From: SFLA01 sp045595165 | GTDB taxonomy: Bacteria; Bacillota; Clostridia; Oscillospirales; CAG-382 | NCBI GenBank assembly: GCA_045595165.1 | Contig: JAZNZY010000005.1 | Coordinates: 42,837 to 106,836, forward strand | DNA: 64,000 bases | Reading direction: 5' to 3' | In this document: one piece after another, positions 48,924 to 57,912 of the stretch | Position numbering within the stretch: the first letter of the stretch is position 1 | Layout: each line of letters opens with the position of its first letter | Made by a program: the position numbers and the translations under genes | The notes under the pieces: generated by a model | The model's input: only the letters and a program-made list of their open reading frames with translations | Databases searched by the model: none | Told to the model about the DNA's origin: nothing

Positions 48924-51353
48924 ATGAAACGGAGTATTGCGTTAATTTTATGTATAGTTTTCCTGCTTCCCCTGCTTTTTGCCTGCAAGCAAGAAAGTTC
49001 AGGCGTTCAGGCGCCGCAACGGCTGTTTGTTGCCGATGGAAGCGGGCTTTATAAACGGCTGTATTCCCTTTACGTTTCCGATGCCGACAATGAAACCAAG
49101 GCAAAGGAAGCGGAAAGTATTGCTTCTTCCCTTAAAAACTGGATACACGAAGGTGATCCCGCAGGGGGCGCGTCCTTTGAGGGAAAGATATACACCGAGG
49201 GAGATTACACCGTAACCACCGACGATGAGTTCAAGGCGGCGGTGGAAAAAGCCGTATCGGGAGAGGTAATCTTCATTCCTTCCGGAGTTGTTATTGACGT
49301 TGCCGACCTTTATGCCACCGAATCCTTTACCGCCAAGCTGAAGGAAGGAGTAATACTCGCTTCCGACAGAGGCATAAACGAGGGCGGAGTATTAAAGCTT
49401 TCCCATCAATCGGGCACGCTGTTGGTGTGCGCCGACAACGTAACCGTTACGGGAATAAATATATGCGGTGTGGTTTCCGTTTCCGGCGAGAGCGACGATT
49501 TTAAAAGAGATAACGGAATTCGTATAAACGGAACCGGAATAAACATTTCCAACTGCGAAATAGCCTCATTCAGCAAAAGCGGAATAACCGTTTTCCCCAA
49601 CGCAAGCGCCACGGTAACCGATTGCTTTATTCACCACTGCGAAAACGGTATTGCGGACAGAGAAAACGGACTTACCCTTAAAAACAACCTGTTTTTTGCA
49701 AACGGGGCGGATTATAAAAACGATAAAGACGATTCCACTCCCCTGCCCGAAGGAAACTTCGTCGCAACAAAGACCGAAGCTCCCGCTTCCTTGGTAGAGC
49801 AGGTCGAGCCCGATATTACGAGTGCCATGTTCCCCGCAGACGTTTACGAAACCTACGTTTTGCTTGGAAAAATAGCCGCAGGGGAAACCAAGCTTATTAT
49901 AGATGCTCTGGCGCTCTACAGCGGAACCACAAATTACTATTATTACAAAGACAGTATTTCCATAACCGAAAACGATGTAGTTTACGGTGTTAAGGATTTT
50001 TCAAACCCTCTCGGCGGAGGAAAAGGATACGATAATATTATCACCGAGGGTGATTACACGGTAACCGACACGGCTTCCCTCGTATCCGCACTGCGTGAAG
50101 CGAAAAGCGGTGAAACGGTGTTTATCCCTTCGGGAACAAAAATAAGTATTACAGGACTCGCCCTTACCGTACCGGAGGGCGTAACGCTGGCATCCGACAG
50201 AGGAAAGGTGCTTGAGGATGGAACGGTATCCAAGGGCGGTATGTTATACACGAGTATGCGCCAGAAGGAAAGCATCATACTGAGCGAGGGTGCAACCTTT
50301 ACGGGGCTGACATTTGCGGGAGCAGACACGGAAAGACATATGTCCCACCTTAAACGCGGGCTTAACACCGCAGGAACTGCTTATACCGATTACTATTATT
50401 CCCTGATTTTATCCAGAGGAATTGTGATAAGAGGAGAAAACGCCACCGTTTCCAACAGCGAAATAAGCGGTTTTTCCGAAGCGGGAGTTCTCGTTGAGGG
50501 ATATAAAGGCGCGGTGGTTTCCCATTGCTATATCCACCACAACCAACGAAACGGTTTCGGATACGGAGTTACGTTATACGGACAAGCAGAGGTAGAAATT
50601 TACGGAAACTTGTTTAATTTCGACCGCCACGCCATTGCGGCGGACGGCTCTGCAGGCTCTTCCTATTACGCCCACGATAACGTGCATATGGGCACGGCGA
50701 TATATCATATATTCGATGCCCACGGCGGTTCTGACAGAGGGGACGGAACTGATATCGCCTGCGACAAGGTGGAAATGACAAACAACGTGTTCCTTTCCGA
50801 CAAGCTCCCCTACAAAAAGAGAGGCACTCCCGCCGAGCACTCTCTGTTTAAGCACAATATAGTTATTTACCCCGAAAATACATACGAATACAGATTTTTA
50901 TACGGCAACAACTTTATTATCGAGGACAACATATTCGGTATTGCCGAAAAGGAACCCCCCGTATATGATTTTGAGGATGCGAAATCCTATCTTTTGGACA
51001 TGACTTCGGTTGAAAAGTACGAGGGTGTGGAATATATAGATTCCAAGACACAGCAGTTAAGATACAAATACATTCTGGTCTTCGCACCCACGGAGGACGG
51101 AAAATATTATCTGAAGGAATACGGAAACAATCTTGATGACGGAAGCATACGTAACTGGAACGAAAAGGTGTATATTCCCGAGGACGGTTTCGTTTTGGTG
51201 TTTGACAGCGGCTGCGGATCTGCTTTGCGGCTGTATAACGCGGTTGCCGACCGCCACGGCGTAATATACAACACCACAAAATGCCTTGACGGAGATTTCG
51301 TCGGCGAATATGACGGAGTTCTGTTCCGAGTATATGCGGGAAAAGTAAAATAA
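48924..51353 (+). CDS. Right-handed beta-helix lipoprotein, duplicated
   Basis: 809-residue surface lipoprotein (lipobox LLFAC, Cys about 19). Two similar beta-helix units follow, each opening with TEGDYTVT and a (I/V)FIPSG phrase (about 90-270 and 370-660). Their coils carry patterns such as GITVFPNASATVTDCFIHHCENGI and GVLVEGYKGAVVSHCYIHHNQRNGF, typical of pectate-lyase/NosD-like folds that bind or cut polysaccharide. The C-terminal 110 residues contain VYIPEDGFVLVF, like the repeated module of the dockerin protein at 40133. No certain catalytic residues can be named. The ribosome site is weak; the promoter position supports ATG 48924. Confidence 0.85.
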   Translation: MKRSIALILCIVFLLPLLFACKQESSGVQAPQRLFVADGSGLYKRLYSLYVSDADNETKAKEAESIASSLKNWIHEGDPAGGASFEGKIYTEGDYTVTTDDEFKAAVEKAVSGEVIFIPSGVVIDVADLYATESFTAKLKEGVILASDRGINEGGVLKLSHQSGTLLVCADNVTVTGINICGVVSVSGESDDFKRDNGIRINGTGINISNCEIASFSKSGITVFPNASATVTDCFIHHCENGIADRENGLTLKNNLFFANGADYKNDKDDSTPLPEGNFVATKTEAPASLVEQVEPDITSAMFPADVYETYVLLGKIAAGETKLIIDALALYSGTTNYYYYKDSISITENDVVYGVKDFSNPLGGGKGYDNIITEGDYTVTDTASLVSALREAKSGETVFIPSGTKISITGLALTVPEGVTLASDRGKVLEDGTVSKGGMLYTSMRQKESIILSEGATFTGLTFAGADTERHMSHLKRGLNTAGTAYTDYYYSLILSRGIVIRGENATVSNSEISGFSEAGVLVEGYKGAVVSHCYIHHNQRNGFGYGVTLYGQAEVEIYGNLFNFDRHAIAADGSAGSSYYAHDNVHMGTAIYHIFDAHGGSDRGDGTDIACDKVEMTNNVFLSDKLPYKKRGTPAEHSLFKHNIVIYPENTYEYRFLYGNNFIIEDNIFGIAEKEPPVYDFEDAKSYLLDMTSVEKYEGVEYIDSKTQQLRYKYILVFAPTEDGKYYLKEYGNNLDDGSIRNWNEKVYIPEDGFVLVFDSGCGSALRLYNAVADRHGVIYNTTKCLDGDFVGEYDGVLFRVYAGKVK

Positions 51354-51357
51354 AGCG

Positions 51358-51390
51358 CAAAAAACACCCTGAAATTCAGGGTGTTTTGAT
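51358..51390 (+). terminator. Terminator of beta-helix gene
   Basis: Stem AACACCCTGAA/TTCAGGGTGTT followed by TTG ATTG; A-run upstream makes it usable on both strands. Confidence 0.8.
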
Positions 51391-51392
51391 TG

Positions 51393-51473
51393 TCGGGGTC
51401 CCCGAGAAGCCGCAAGGCTTCTTGTGGTGATTGTCGGGGTCCCCGAGAAGCCGTAAGGCTTCTTGGGGTGATT
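51393..51473. repeat. Two tandem family A repeats
   Basis: Units at 51393-51432 and 51434-51473, 41-base period, each CGGGGTCCCCGAGAAGCC-GNAA-GGCTTCTTGNGGTGATT. The loop is GCAA in the first and GTAA in the second, both GNRA-type on the plus strand. Confidence 0.92.
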
Positions 51474-51474
51474 T

Positions 51475-52125
51475 TTAATATTCCACAGTTCCGTCGGACT
51501 GCACGTTTATAACCGTAGATGCCTCCAATTTGGGAAGCGCTACGTCGTTGTAGGTTCCTCTGAAGGGGAAGGAAACGGATACGTTGTAGGTGTGCATATC
51601 ATAGCTTAATTCCAATTCCTTTTCCACGGATGCGAGATGGGTGCGGGCACGTTCCTTGCCGCCCTCCGCCTCTATGGAAGGAGTTGTAAAGGAAATCTCT
51701 TCGCCGTTTACGGCAAGAGTACAATCGCTGTACCGTGCGCTGAGCTTTATGGAATAGGAAACAAGGTATATCTCAGCCGTATACAGCACTTTACCGTCGG
51801 AAACGGATTCCAATGTCCAGATAACTTCAATATCCAGCCCGCAATCGTAATCGGAAACAAAATGTCCGCCGGCGTTTACCTCCGCTGTGGTGTAATCCGT
51901 ATCTGCGGGGAGAGAAATGTCCTCGTCGCTTTGCTCGGGTTGTGAGGAATCCTCAGGAACGGATTCTCCGGGTACGGATTCTTCGGGAACCGACTGCTCT
52001 GAGTTTACGGATTCCTCGGGGGAAGCGGGAGTGCTTTCCGCCGAAGGAGTTGATACCTCGTCACCGCCGCAGGAGCAAAGGACCAATGCGAGGATGGCGA
52101 GTAAAACAACAAATATTTTTTTCAT
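51475..52125 (-). CDS. Lipoprotein, unknown
   Basis: 216-residue lipoprotein (lipobox VLCSC, Cys about 19) with a long Ser/Pro/Glu linker (about 25-70, repeated SVPEES and SVPGES units). The mature domain is all beta (CGLDIEVIWTLESVSDGKVLYTAEIYLVSYSIKL; YDMHTYNVSVSFPFRGTYND). It lies 12 bp after the lipoprotein gene at 52138, so they form one operon. Function not recognised. Confidence 0.78.
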   Translation of the reverse strand: MKKIFVVLLAILALVLCSCGGDEVSTPSAESTPASPEESVNSEQSVPEESVPGESVPEDSSQPEQSDEDISLPADTDYTTAEVNAGGHFVSDYDCGLDIEVIWTLESVSDGKVLYTAEIYLVSYSIKLSARYSDCTLAVNGEEISFTTPSIEAEGGKERARTHLASVEKELELSYDMHTYNVSVSFPFRGTYNDVALPKLEASTVINVQSDGTVEY

Positions 52126-52137
52126 ATTGACCTGCCT

Positions 52138-53085
52138 TTAATCTACGCGGTTCATATCAAGGTTTATGTAGTATTCCGTGCCGTCAAACAAGCCTACCTG
52201 CGTGGGAGCGTAATCGAAGCCAACGGCTTTATCGGGCCAAATGCTTACTGCGGAATTTTTATCGTTTGTCCAATCGGTCGCCGCTTCGCCGTTATACAGA
52301 GTAAGATCGTATGCGCGGAAGGATTTGAGATACACGCCCTTATCGGTGTTGCCGTAGGTAATATCCTTCCAGTTGTCGCTGGGCTTGCCGTTAACGTCCA
52401 CCTTGGTGTTGGAGGGGTAATCAAGAGCTACGTTAAACAAGAAAGCGGTGTTGCTTCCGTCCTTCTTTGCGCCTTTAACCTCTACCTCCACGGAATCCTT
52501 GAACTTGCCGTTTACCGCTTCCACGGTGAGAAGGGCTTTTTCGTCCTCGATAAGCTGCAGAGAAATCACGTAAGTATCGTTTTTGGGAAGCTTTTTGCCG
52601 GATTCGTACCAAGTGCGGGTGGATTCGTTTACGGGCTGATACATATTATAGAATATATGCCATCCGCCGTTCGTGCCGGACCAACAAAGTCCGACGTCCA
52701 CACAATTTATCCAATAGCCTTCTTCCGCATACACGTCGATGCCGAGGAAAACGTAGCCGTTAAGGAATTTTCCGTCGTCCATAAGGGTTTTTATCTCCAT
52801 TCCCTCAAGGTCAAGGGTGGCGGATGCGCCGGAATAGCCTTGGTTGGAATATACGGCGAAGGCGGGACCGTCCACATCTCCCATTTTGCCCGTATTTTCG
52901 TAATCAAGAGAGGAAATAATACTGCTTGCACTTTCCATATAGTCGATAGATACCTCCTCGCTTTGCTCGCTCTGCTGACCGCTCATATCGTCTGCAGAGG
53001 AATTGTTCTGTGCTTCACCGTTGTCGCAGGCGGAAAAACTGAGTATGAGTAACGCTAAAAGACATATTGAAACTATTTTCTTCAT
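52138..53085 (-). CDS. Lipoprotein, unknown
   Basis: 315-residue lipoprotein (lipobox SFSAC, Cys about 20), short Ser/Glu/Gln linker, then a mature domain rich in Trp, Tyr and Gly (YWINCVDVGLCWSGTNGGWHIFYNMYQPV; DKGVYLKSFRAYDLTLYNGEAATDW) that looks like a concanavalin-type or carbohydrate-binding beta sandwich. First gene of a two-lipoprotein operon. Confidence 0.78.
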   Translation of the reverse strand: MKKIVSICLLALLILSFSACDNGEAQNNSSADDMSGQQSEQSEEVSIDYMESASSIISSLDYENTGKMGDVDGPAFAVYSNQGYSGASATLDLEGMEIKTLMDDGKFLNGYVFLGIDVYAEEGYWINCVDVGLCWSGTNGGWHIFYNMYQPVNESTRTWYESGKKLPKNDTYVISLQLIEDEKALLTVEAVNGKFKDSVEVEVKGAKKDGSNTAFLFNVALDYPSNTKVDVNGKPSDNWKDITYGNTDKGVYLKSFRAYDLTLYNGEAATDWTNDKNSAVSIWPDKAVGFDYAPTQVGLFDGTEYYINLDMNRVD

Positions 53086-53115
53086 AAGAAATACTCCTTT
53101 TTAAGTATTTATTTG

Positions 53116-53144
53116 ATTATACTATACTTATCGGCGAAAATCAA
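53116..53144 (-). promoter_or_regulatory. Promoter of two-lipoprotein operon
   Basis: TTGATT, 17 bases, TATAAT on the minus strand. Confidence 0.72.
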
Positions 53145-53157
53145 GGGGCGCAGGGAG

Positions 53158-53186
53158 TTGAAAATTTTAAAACATTATGGTAAAAT
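53158..53186 (+). promoter_or_regulatory. Promoter of MFS transporter gene
   Basis: TTGAAA, 17 bases, TAAAAT, 42 bp before the ATG; divergent from 53116. Confidence 0.68.
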
Positions 53187-53228
53187 AGAAATTGGTTATA
53201 ATATACAGCAGGAAAGGATGAACTTTGG

Positions 53229-54773
53229 ATGAAGCTTAATTACAAACGCACCCTTTGCGTAGGCTTTGCATTTTTCCTTATAACCGCCTTCTGGCAGGCG
53301 TACGATACCATTATTCCCAAGGTACTTACCGATAGATTCGGTATGTCCCAGACGGTTTCGGGAATTATAATGGCGCTGGATAACGTGCTGGCGCTGTTTT
53401 TGCTCCCCATTTTCGGCGTAATATCCGATAAATGTAAAAGCAAGCTGGGCAAGCGCACACCTTTTATCATCGCAGGTACTCTTGCGGCGGTAATAACCTT
53501 TTCCGCCCTCTCTATAGTTGATGCTTCACAGCTTAAAAAGATAAATGCCGTTACCGATATTAACAGCGCTGAAGTGAGAGAGATACTTTACGATTACGAA
53601 TATCCCGAAAAGATAGTGTCCCCCTCGGGCGAAGAATTTGTGCTTACGGAAAAGTTCTCGCGGGAAGACTTTGTAAATATGCCCGCCACCTATAAGGACG
53701 GCACCGTAACGGAAGGTTATACCGATTATATGGTGCCCGCAAGGCAGGCGTATATCCGCTTTGAAATAACCGAAAAAGACCCGTCCACGCTCATATTCTT
53801 TATAGGCTTACTGCTTGCGGTGCTTATATCTATGGCGGTGTTCCGCACTCCCGCCGTTGCCCTGATGCCCGACGTTACCCCCAAGCCTCTGCGCTCAAAG
53901 GGTAATGCGGTAATAAATCTTATGGGCACTATCGGCGGCTCCTGCATACTGGGGCTTGGCATGGTTATGGGCACGGGCAAGACCGAAAACACCTTTATGA
54001 ATTACACGGGATATTTCCTTGCGGTTGCGGGACTTATGCTGCTGTGCCTCGGTCTGTTTGTGCTTACGGTAAAGGAAAACAAGTTTGTTAAGGAAATGGA
54101 GGAAACCTCCAAAAAGTACGGTATTGACGAAAGCGAAGAAGCGGTTGGCGGCAACAAAAAGCTTTCAAAGGGTGAAAGAAGATCCTTCCTTCTCCTGCTT
54201 GCATCCGTTATTTTCTGGTACTTCGGCTACAATGCGGTTATAAGCAAATATTCGGTTTATGCGGGAAATATTCTGGATCTTGATTACAACAGCACCCTTC
54301 TTGTGGCAAACATCGCCGCTCTTATTGCCTTTATCCCCGTTGGTATAATCTCCACCAAGCTGGGCAGAAAGAAAATGGTAATTGCAGGCGTGGTTATGCT
54401 GGGTACGGCATTCCTCGTTGCCGCATTTATGAGCAGCGGCACTCCCGCCGCCGTAATGATGGCAATATTCGCGCTTGCAGGTATCGGCTGGGCGACCATA
54501 AACGTAAACTCCTTCCCTATGGTGGTTGAGCTTGCCAAGGGCGGAAACGTAGGCAGATACACCGGATTTTATTACACCGCTTCTATGGCGGCGCAGACAC
54601 TCACTCCCGTGGTAAGCGGTTTCTGTATGGATAACTTCGGTATGCGCACCCTGTTCCCTTATGCCACCGCTTTCGTGGGACTGGCACTTATTACAATGCT
54701 CCTCGTCCGCCACGGCGATGCGATTCCTGTAAAGGCGAAGAGCGCTGTGGATTACATTCCCGACGCAGACTAA
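53229..54773 (+). CDS. MFS sugar transporter (SLC45/GPH-like)
   Basis: 514-residue permease with about twelve helices. The loop between helices 2 and 3 reads FGVISDKCKSKLGKRTPFI, the D-x4-KxGKR-type signature of sugar:cation symporters; a second copy-like loop is GIISTKLGRKKMVI. A soluble insert of about 70 residues (about 100-170) splits helices 3-4 region, which is not usual for the family. Substrate probably a glycoside or disaccharide. The nearby lipoproteins and beta-helix protein would fit glycan use. Confidence 0.87.
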   Translation: MKLNYKRTLCVGFAFFLITAFWQAYDTIIPKVLTDRFGMSQTVSGIIMALDNVLALFLLPIFGVISDKCKSKLGKRTPFIIAGTLAAVITFSALSIVDASQLKKINAVTDINSAEVREILYDYEYPEKIVSPSGEEFVLTEKFSREDFVNMPATYKDGTVTEGYTDYMVPARQAYIRFEITEKDPSTLIFFIGLLLAVLISMAVFRTPAVALMPDVTPKPLRSKGNAVINLMGTIGGSCILGLGMVMGTGKTENTFMNYTGYFLAVAGLMLLCLGLFVLTVKENKFVKEMEETSKKYGIDESEEAVGGNKKLSKGERRSFLLLLASVIFWYFGYNAVISKYSVYAGNILDLDYNSTLLVANIAALIAFIPVGIISTKLGRKKMVIAGVVMLGTAFLVAAFMSSGTPAAVMMAIFALAGIGWATINVNSFPMVVELAKGGNVGRYTGFYYTASMAAQTLTPVVSGFCMDNFGMRTLFPYATAFVGLALITMLLVRHGDAIPVKAKSAVDYIPDAD

Positions 54774-54821
54774 AAAGCACAAAAACGATGAACTATAAAC
54801 GATGAACTATGAACTAAGGTA

Positions 54822-54853
54822 AAAAAATCCGCCGAAAACGGCGGATTTTTTGT
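54822..54853. terminator. Terminator of MFS gene
   Basis: Stem AAATCCGCCG/CGGCGGATTT with AAAA loop and T-run. The tandem GATGAACTAT units (54785-54817) lie just before it. Confidence 0.88.
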
Positions 54854-54860
54854 GTTTATG

Positions 54861-54899
54861 TCGGGGTCTCCAAAAATGCGAAGCATTTTAGGGGTGATT
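54861..54899. repeat. Family A repeat (different stem)
   Basis: CGGGGTCTCCAAAAATGC-GAA-GCATTTTAGGGGTGATT. The ends match family A but the inner stem is AAAATGC/GCATTTT instead of GAAGCC/GGCTTC, so pairing is kept while sequence changes. Confidence 0.85.
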
Positions 54900-55622
54900 T
54901 TTTAATTCGTTGAGTGCTTTTATTACGTATTCCTTTTTTGCCTTCGGGGTTTTGAGCGCACCCTCCAGCTTCCATCTGTGGGCTTGCTCATCGTACACAG
55001 AAAGGGCTTCTTTAAGATCGGCGGCACGGTCATCTTTTATAAGCTTTGCCATATATGTAACGGCTACGGGATCTCTGTATCCTGCGGGTAAAAACTCAAA
55101 GTCCCCGCTCGTGCTATCGATATACTCTGCTCTGGCGCGCTTAAGCGCTTCCGTTTCCTTAATAAGTCTTTCCTTTTCCGAACCGTTGGCGGATTCCCAA
55201 TCCGTATCGAATTTTTCTATTTTTTCTTTGCGTCTTTTTCTGCTTACGGCAAGCCACCATATCCAGGGAACCAGCTCCAAAAGCGCAGAAATTCCCACGC
55301 CGCCGAACAAGATGACCAGCGTAACGAGAGATGCGCCGAGACCTTCCGCCGTGGTAGCATCCTCCATACCGAACATTCCCGCAACGCAGATCAGATATAA
55401 CGCAAATGTCACGGTAAGTCCTGCGACGGGAAGACCAATTGCCCAGGGGATTACCTTGATTACGGAAGAAAGCGTAGTTCCGCAGGCGGCGACCCGGTCC
55501 TGATTACGTTTTGCCTCCAGCAAAGCGAGAGAGTGGGACGTTTCGTCTATCTTCTTCTCGTATTCCAAAACCTTACGGCAATGCTCGCATACGCGGGCAA
55601 ATTTTTGTTTTAATTCTTCCAT
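54888..55622 (-). CDS. Membrane protein with coiled-coil ends, unknown
   Basis: 244 residues. The N-terminus has CEHCRK and a coiled coil (about 10-45); two strong membrane helices (about 58-80 and 95-125) follow, then a basic/helical part (RKRRKEKIEKFDTDWE) and a soluble C-terminal helix set with LPAGYRDPVAVTYMAKLIKDDRAADLKEAL. This last phrase resembles a stretch seen in other clostridial membrane proteins, but no function is known to me. The stop codon lies within the end of a family A repeat. Confidence 0.75.
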   Translation of the reverse strand: MEELKQKFARVCEHCRKVLEYEKKIDETSHSLALLEAKRNQDRVAACGTTLSSVIKVIPWAIGLPVAGLTVTFALYLICVAGMFGMEDATTAEGLGASLVTLVILFGGVGISALLELVPWIWWLAVSRKRRKEKIEKFDTDWESANGSEKERLIKETEALKRARAEYIDSTSGDFEFLPAGYRDPVAVTYMAKLIKDDRAADLKEALSVYDEQAHRWKLEGALKTPKAKKEYVIKALNELKNHP

Positions 55623-55647
55623 ATTTCCACCCCAAACGTTTTTTTAT

Positions 55648-55676
55648 ATGATAAACCCGAAAAAGGATTTTGTCAA
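55648..55676 (-). promoter_or_regulatory. Promoter of gene 55622
   Basis: TTGACA, 17 bases, TATCAT on the minus strand. Confidence 0.72.
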
Positions 55677-55723
55677 GAGCTTGAATCCGGTATTACAAAA
55701 GCCGTTTGAATTAACCAAACGGC

Positions 55724-56473
55724 TTAATCTATGGCATTTATTATTTCTTCTGCAAGGATATTGCAAAACTCTTCCCGCCACTTTGGCGAATTTAACTTTT
55801 TGGCGGCTTGCTCGTTGGAGGCGTATCCCGTTTCCACCAAAAGGGAGGGATACTTACCGTATTTTGTAACGATATACGCATCATCATATTTCAGCGCCGC
55901 CGTTTTGGTTGCGGTATCGAACCGCGCGGAAAGACTTTCACACAATTTGCTTAAAAGAGCTGTGTGAGGATTTTTACTGCAATAATACAGCTCGTATCTG
56001 TCAACGCTCGGGTCGGTAAAGCTGTTAACGTGGAGGGAAACAAAAAGATCTATTTCCGTTTCCTTGCTCAGCGCCAACACGTATACACCCCGTTCGTAAG
56101 CGGAGAATATGCCGTCTTCGATAATAAGATCTTCGCGGTAATCAACTCCGTTTTCGGTGCAAATCTTTATTATATCCTGCTCCGAGGGGTATTTTTCGCC
56201 GTCGTGAGTGAGTATGACTTGCGCGCCCTTTTCAACAAGCACGTTTTGGAGAAGAATAACCATATCTATAGTTACGTCCGCTTCGGTTCCGACCATATAT
56301 TCACTTGAACAGCCCGGGTCGCCGAATCCGTGTCCCGCATCAAGGACGATAACCGTGCGTCCGTCTGTGGAAAGAGGCGGGATGCTTAACTCCGCTTCGC
56401 TTTCTTCGCTTCCGCCGCAGCCCCACAAAAAACACGCCAACAGCGCAAGCAAAACGATAAATGCCTTTTTCAT
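55724..56473 (-). CDS. N-acetylmuramoyl-L-alanine amidase lipoprotein
   Basis: 249-residue Amidase_3 enzyme held to the membrane as a lipoprotein (lipobox LWGC, Cys about 19). It cuts the bond between MurNAc and the stem peptide. Zinc and catalytic residues are visible: VLDAGHGFGDPG (His), the Glu in GTEADVTIDM, SLHVNS (His) and LVETGYASN (catalytic Glu). Length of the domain is normal; there is no separate wall-binding domain. Own promoter at 56504. Confidence 0.92.
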   Translation of the reverse strand: MKKAFIVLLALLACFLWGCGGSEESEAELSIPPLSTDGRTVIVLDAGHGFGDPGCSSEYMVGTEADVTIDMVILLQNVLVEKGAQVILTHDGEKYPSEQDIIKICTENGVDYREDLIIEDGIFSAYERGVYVLALSKETEIDLFVSLHVNSFTDPSVDRYELYYCSKNPHTALLSKLCESLSARFDTATKTAALKYDDAYIVTKYGKYPSLLVETGYASNEQAAKKLNSPKWREEFCNILAEEIINAID

Positions 56474-56503
56474 ACCTTCACTCCCCTTCCCGTGGCGTAT
56501 TAT

Positions 56504-56532
56504 AATATATCATATCGAAAAATGGATGTAAA
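56504..56532 (-). promoter_or_regulatory. Promoter of amidase gene
   Basis: TTTACA, 17 bases, TATATT on the minus strand. Confidence 0.62.
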
Positions 56533-56593
56533 TATGTTTTTAAAAGGAAAAATGTATAAAAATTGTTTATTAAAATTTTATTGCCGTCCCCTC

Positions 56594-56621
56594 TTGCTTT
56601 TTTTAAGGCGTAATGTATAAT
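56594..56621 (+). promoter_or_regulatory. Promoter of aldo/keto reductase gene
   Basis: TTGCTT, 16 bases, TATAAT; the predicted start near 56628 rules out a GTG at 56627 and supports ATG 56657. Confidence 0.65.
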
Positions 56622-56656
56622 AATATGTGAAAGTAAATAAAAGCGAGGTTAATAAT

Positions 56657-57781
56657 ATGCTTTACAACACTTTTAAGGACAAAAAGTTATCAGCACTGGG
56701 ACTTGGAACCATGCGGTTTCCCGTTCTGGAAAACGACAACGGCAAGATAGACCAGGAAAAAACAAAAGAGATTTTTGACTACGCTATTGCAAACGGAATA
56801 AATTATTTCGATACCGCTTTCGGTTACCACAACGGTAACAGCGAGATCGTTTGCGGGCAGATGCTCAAAAATTACCCCCGCGAAAGCTTTTATCTCGCTT
56901 CCAAATTCCCCGGATTCAGTGAAGAAAACGTTATTAACCACGAAGAAATATTTGAAAAACAGCTTGAAAAATGCGGTGTTGAATATTTTGATTTTTACCT
57001 TTTCCACAACCTTTTCTCCCGCAACGCAGGCTGGTATATGGACGATGAAAAATACGGGCTGTATACATATCTGTGCAAACAGAGAGATGCGGGCAGAATA
57101 AAGCATCTGGGCGTATCATGCCACAGCGATCTGGAAACGCTCCGAGCATTTCTGGATAAATACGGCAAGGATATTGAATTCGTACAGATACAGCTTAACT
57201 GGCTGGACTGGACCCTGCAGGACGCCAAGGCAAAGGTAGAACTACTTAACGAGCGCAACATTCCCATTTGGGTAATGGAGCCTGTCCGCGGCGGAAAGCT
57301 GGCATCCCTTGCCCCCGCTGACGAAGAAACGTTAAAAGCGCTCCGTCCCGATGAGGGTATTCCCGCTTGGGCGTTCAGATATCTGCAAAGCATAAAGGGC
57401 GTGACCATGGTGCTTTCCGGTATGTCCAATATGCAGCAGATAACCGATAACATAAACACCTTCTCCACTTTCAAGCCTTTAACCGAGGAGGAAAACGCCG
57501 CCCTTGCAAAGGTTGCGGAAGGAATGCTTAATTCCGTTCCCTGCACCGCCTGCCGTTACTGCACCGAGGGCTGCCCCGCTTCCCTTGATATTCCCGATCT
57601 GATAAAGGCTTACAACCGCAAGGATTTTGAGGGGCTTGGCAGAGTAAAGAAGCTGGACGAGGACAAAAAGCCCTCCGCCTGCATCGGCTGCCGCGCTTGT
57701 GAAGCCGTGTGCCCCCAGAGCATAAAGATCGCCGATATTATGTCCGAAATGGCAGAATTGATCAAAGAAAAAGAAGAATAA
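56657..57781 (+). CDS. Aldo/keto reductase with two [4Fe-4S] sites
   Basis: 374 residues. Residues 1-280 are an aldo/keto reductase barrel: LGLGTMRFP, FDTAFGYHNGNSE with catalytic Asp/Tyr, Lys in YLASKFPG, and His in FYLFHNL. The C-terminal part (about 295-350) is a ferredoxin-like domain with CTACRYCTEGCPA and CIGCRACEAVCPQ, that is two cluster-binding sets. Such fusions are common in anaerobes and probably pass electrons between ferredoxin and the active site; substrate unknown. GAGG before ATG 56657. Confidence 0.93.
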   Translation: MLYNTFKDKKLSALGLGTMRFPVLENDNGKIDQEKTKEIFDYAIANGINYFDTAFGYHNGNSEIVCGQMLKNYPRESFYLASKFPGFSEENVINHEEIFEKQLEKCGVEYFDFYLFHNLFSRNAGWYMDDEKYGLYTYLCKQRDAGRIKHLGVSCHSDLETLRAFLDKYGKDIEFVQIQLNWLDWTLQDAKAKVELLNERNIPIWVMEPVRGGKLASLAPADEETLKALRPDEGIPAWAFRYLQSIKGVTMVLSGMSNMQQITDNINTFSTFKPLTEEENAALAKVAEGMLNSVPCTACRYCTEGCPASLDIPDLIKAYNRKDFEGLGRVKKLDEDKKPSACIGCRACEAVCPQSIKIADIMSEMAELIKEKEE

Positions 57782-57859
57782 ATCCCCCAAAAAATGTTTT
57801 CCGGTTGCGTTTGCAGAAGACGCGGCGTTTCACAGAAAACGATTTTTCGGGGACCCCGA
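57782..57859. repeat. Family A repeat, long form
   Basis: CCCCCAAAAAATGTTTTC and GAAAACGATTTTTCGGGGACCCCG pair around a 37-base insert that itself contains GCGTTTGCAGAAGACGC. It begins right after the reductase stop codon. Confidence 0.7.
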
Positions 57860-57879
57860 AAAACAGTGCAGTTTACAAA

Positions 57880-57912
57880 GCAAAAGCCTCCGATTACTCG
57901 GAGGTTTTTTTG
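57880..57912. terminator. Terminator shared by reductase and LRR genes
   Basis: Stem CCTCCGA-TTAC-TCGGAGG with a long T-run on the plus strand and TTTTG on the minus strand. The stop codon of the LRR gene lies in the loop. Confidence 0.85.
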
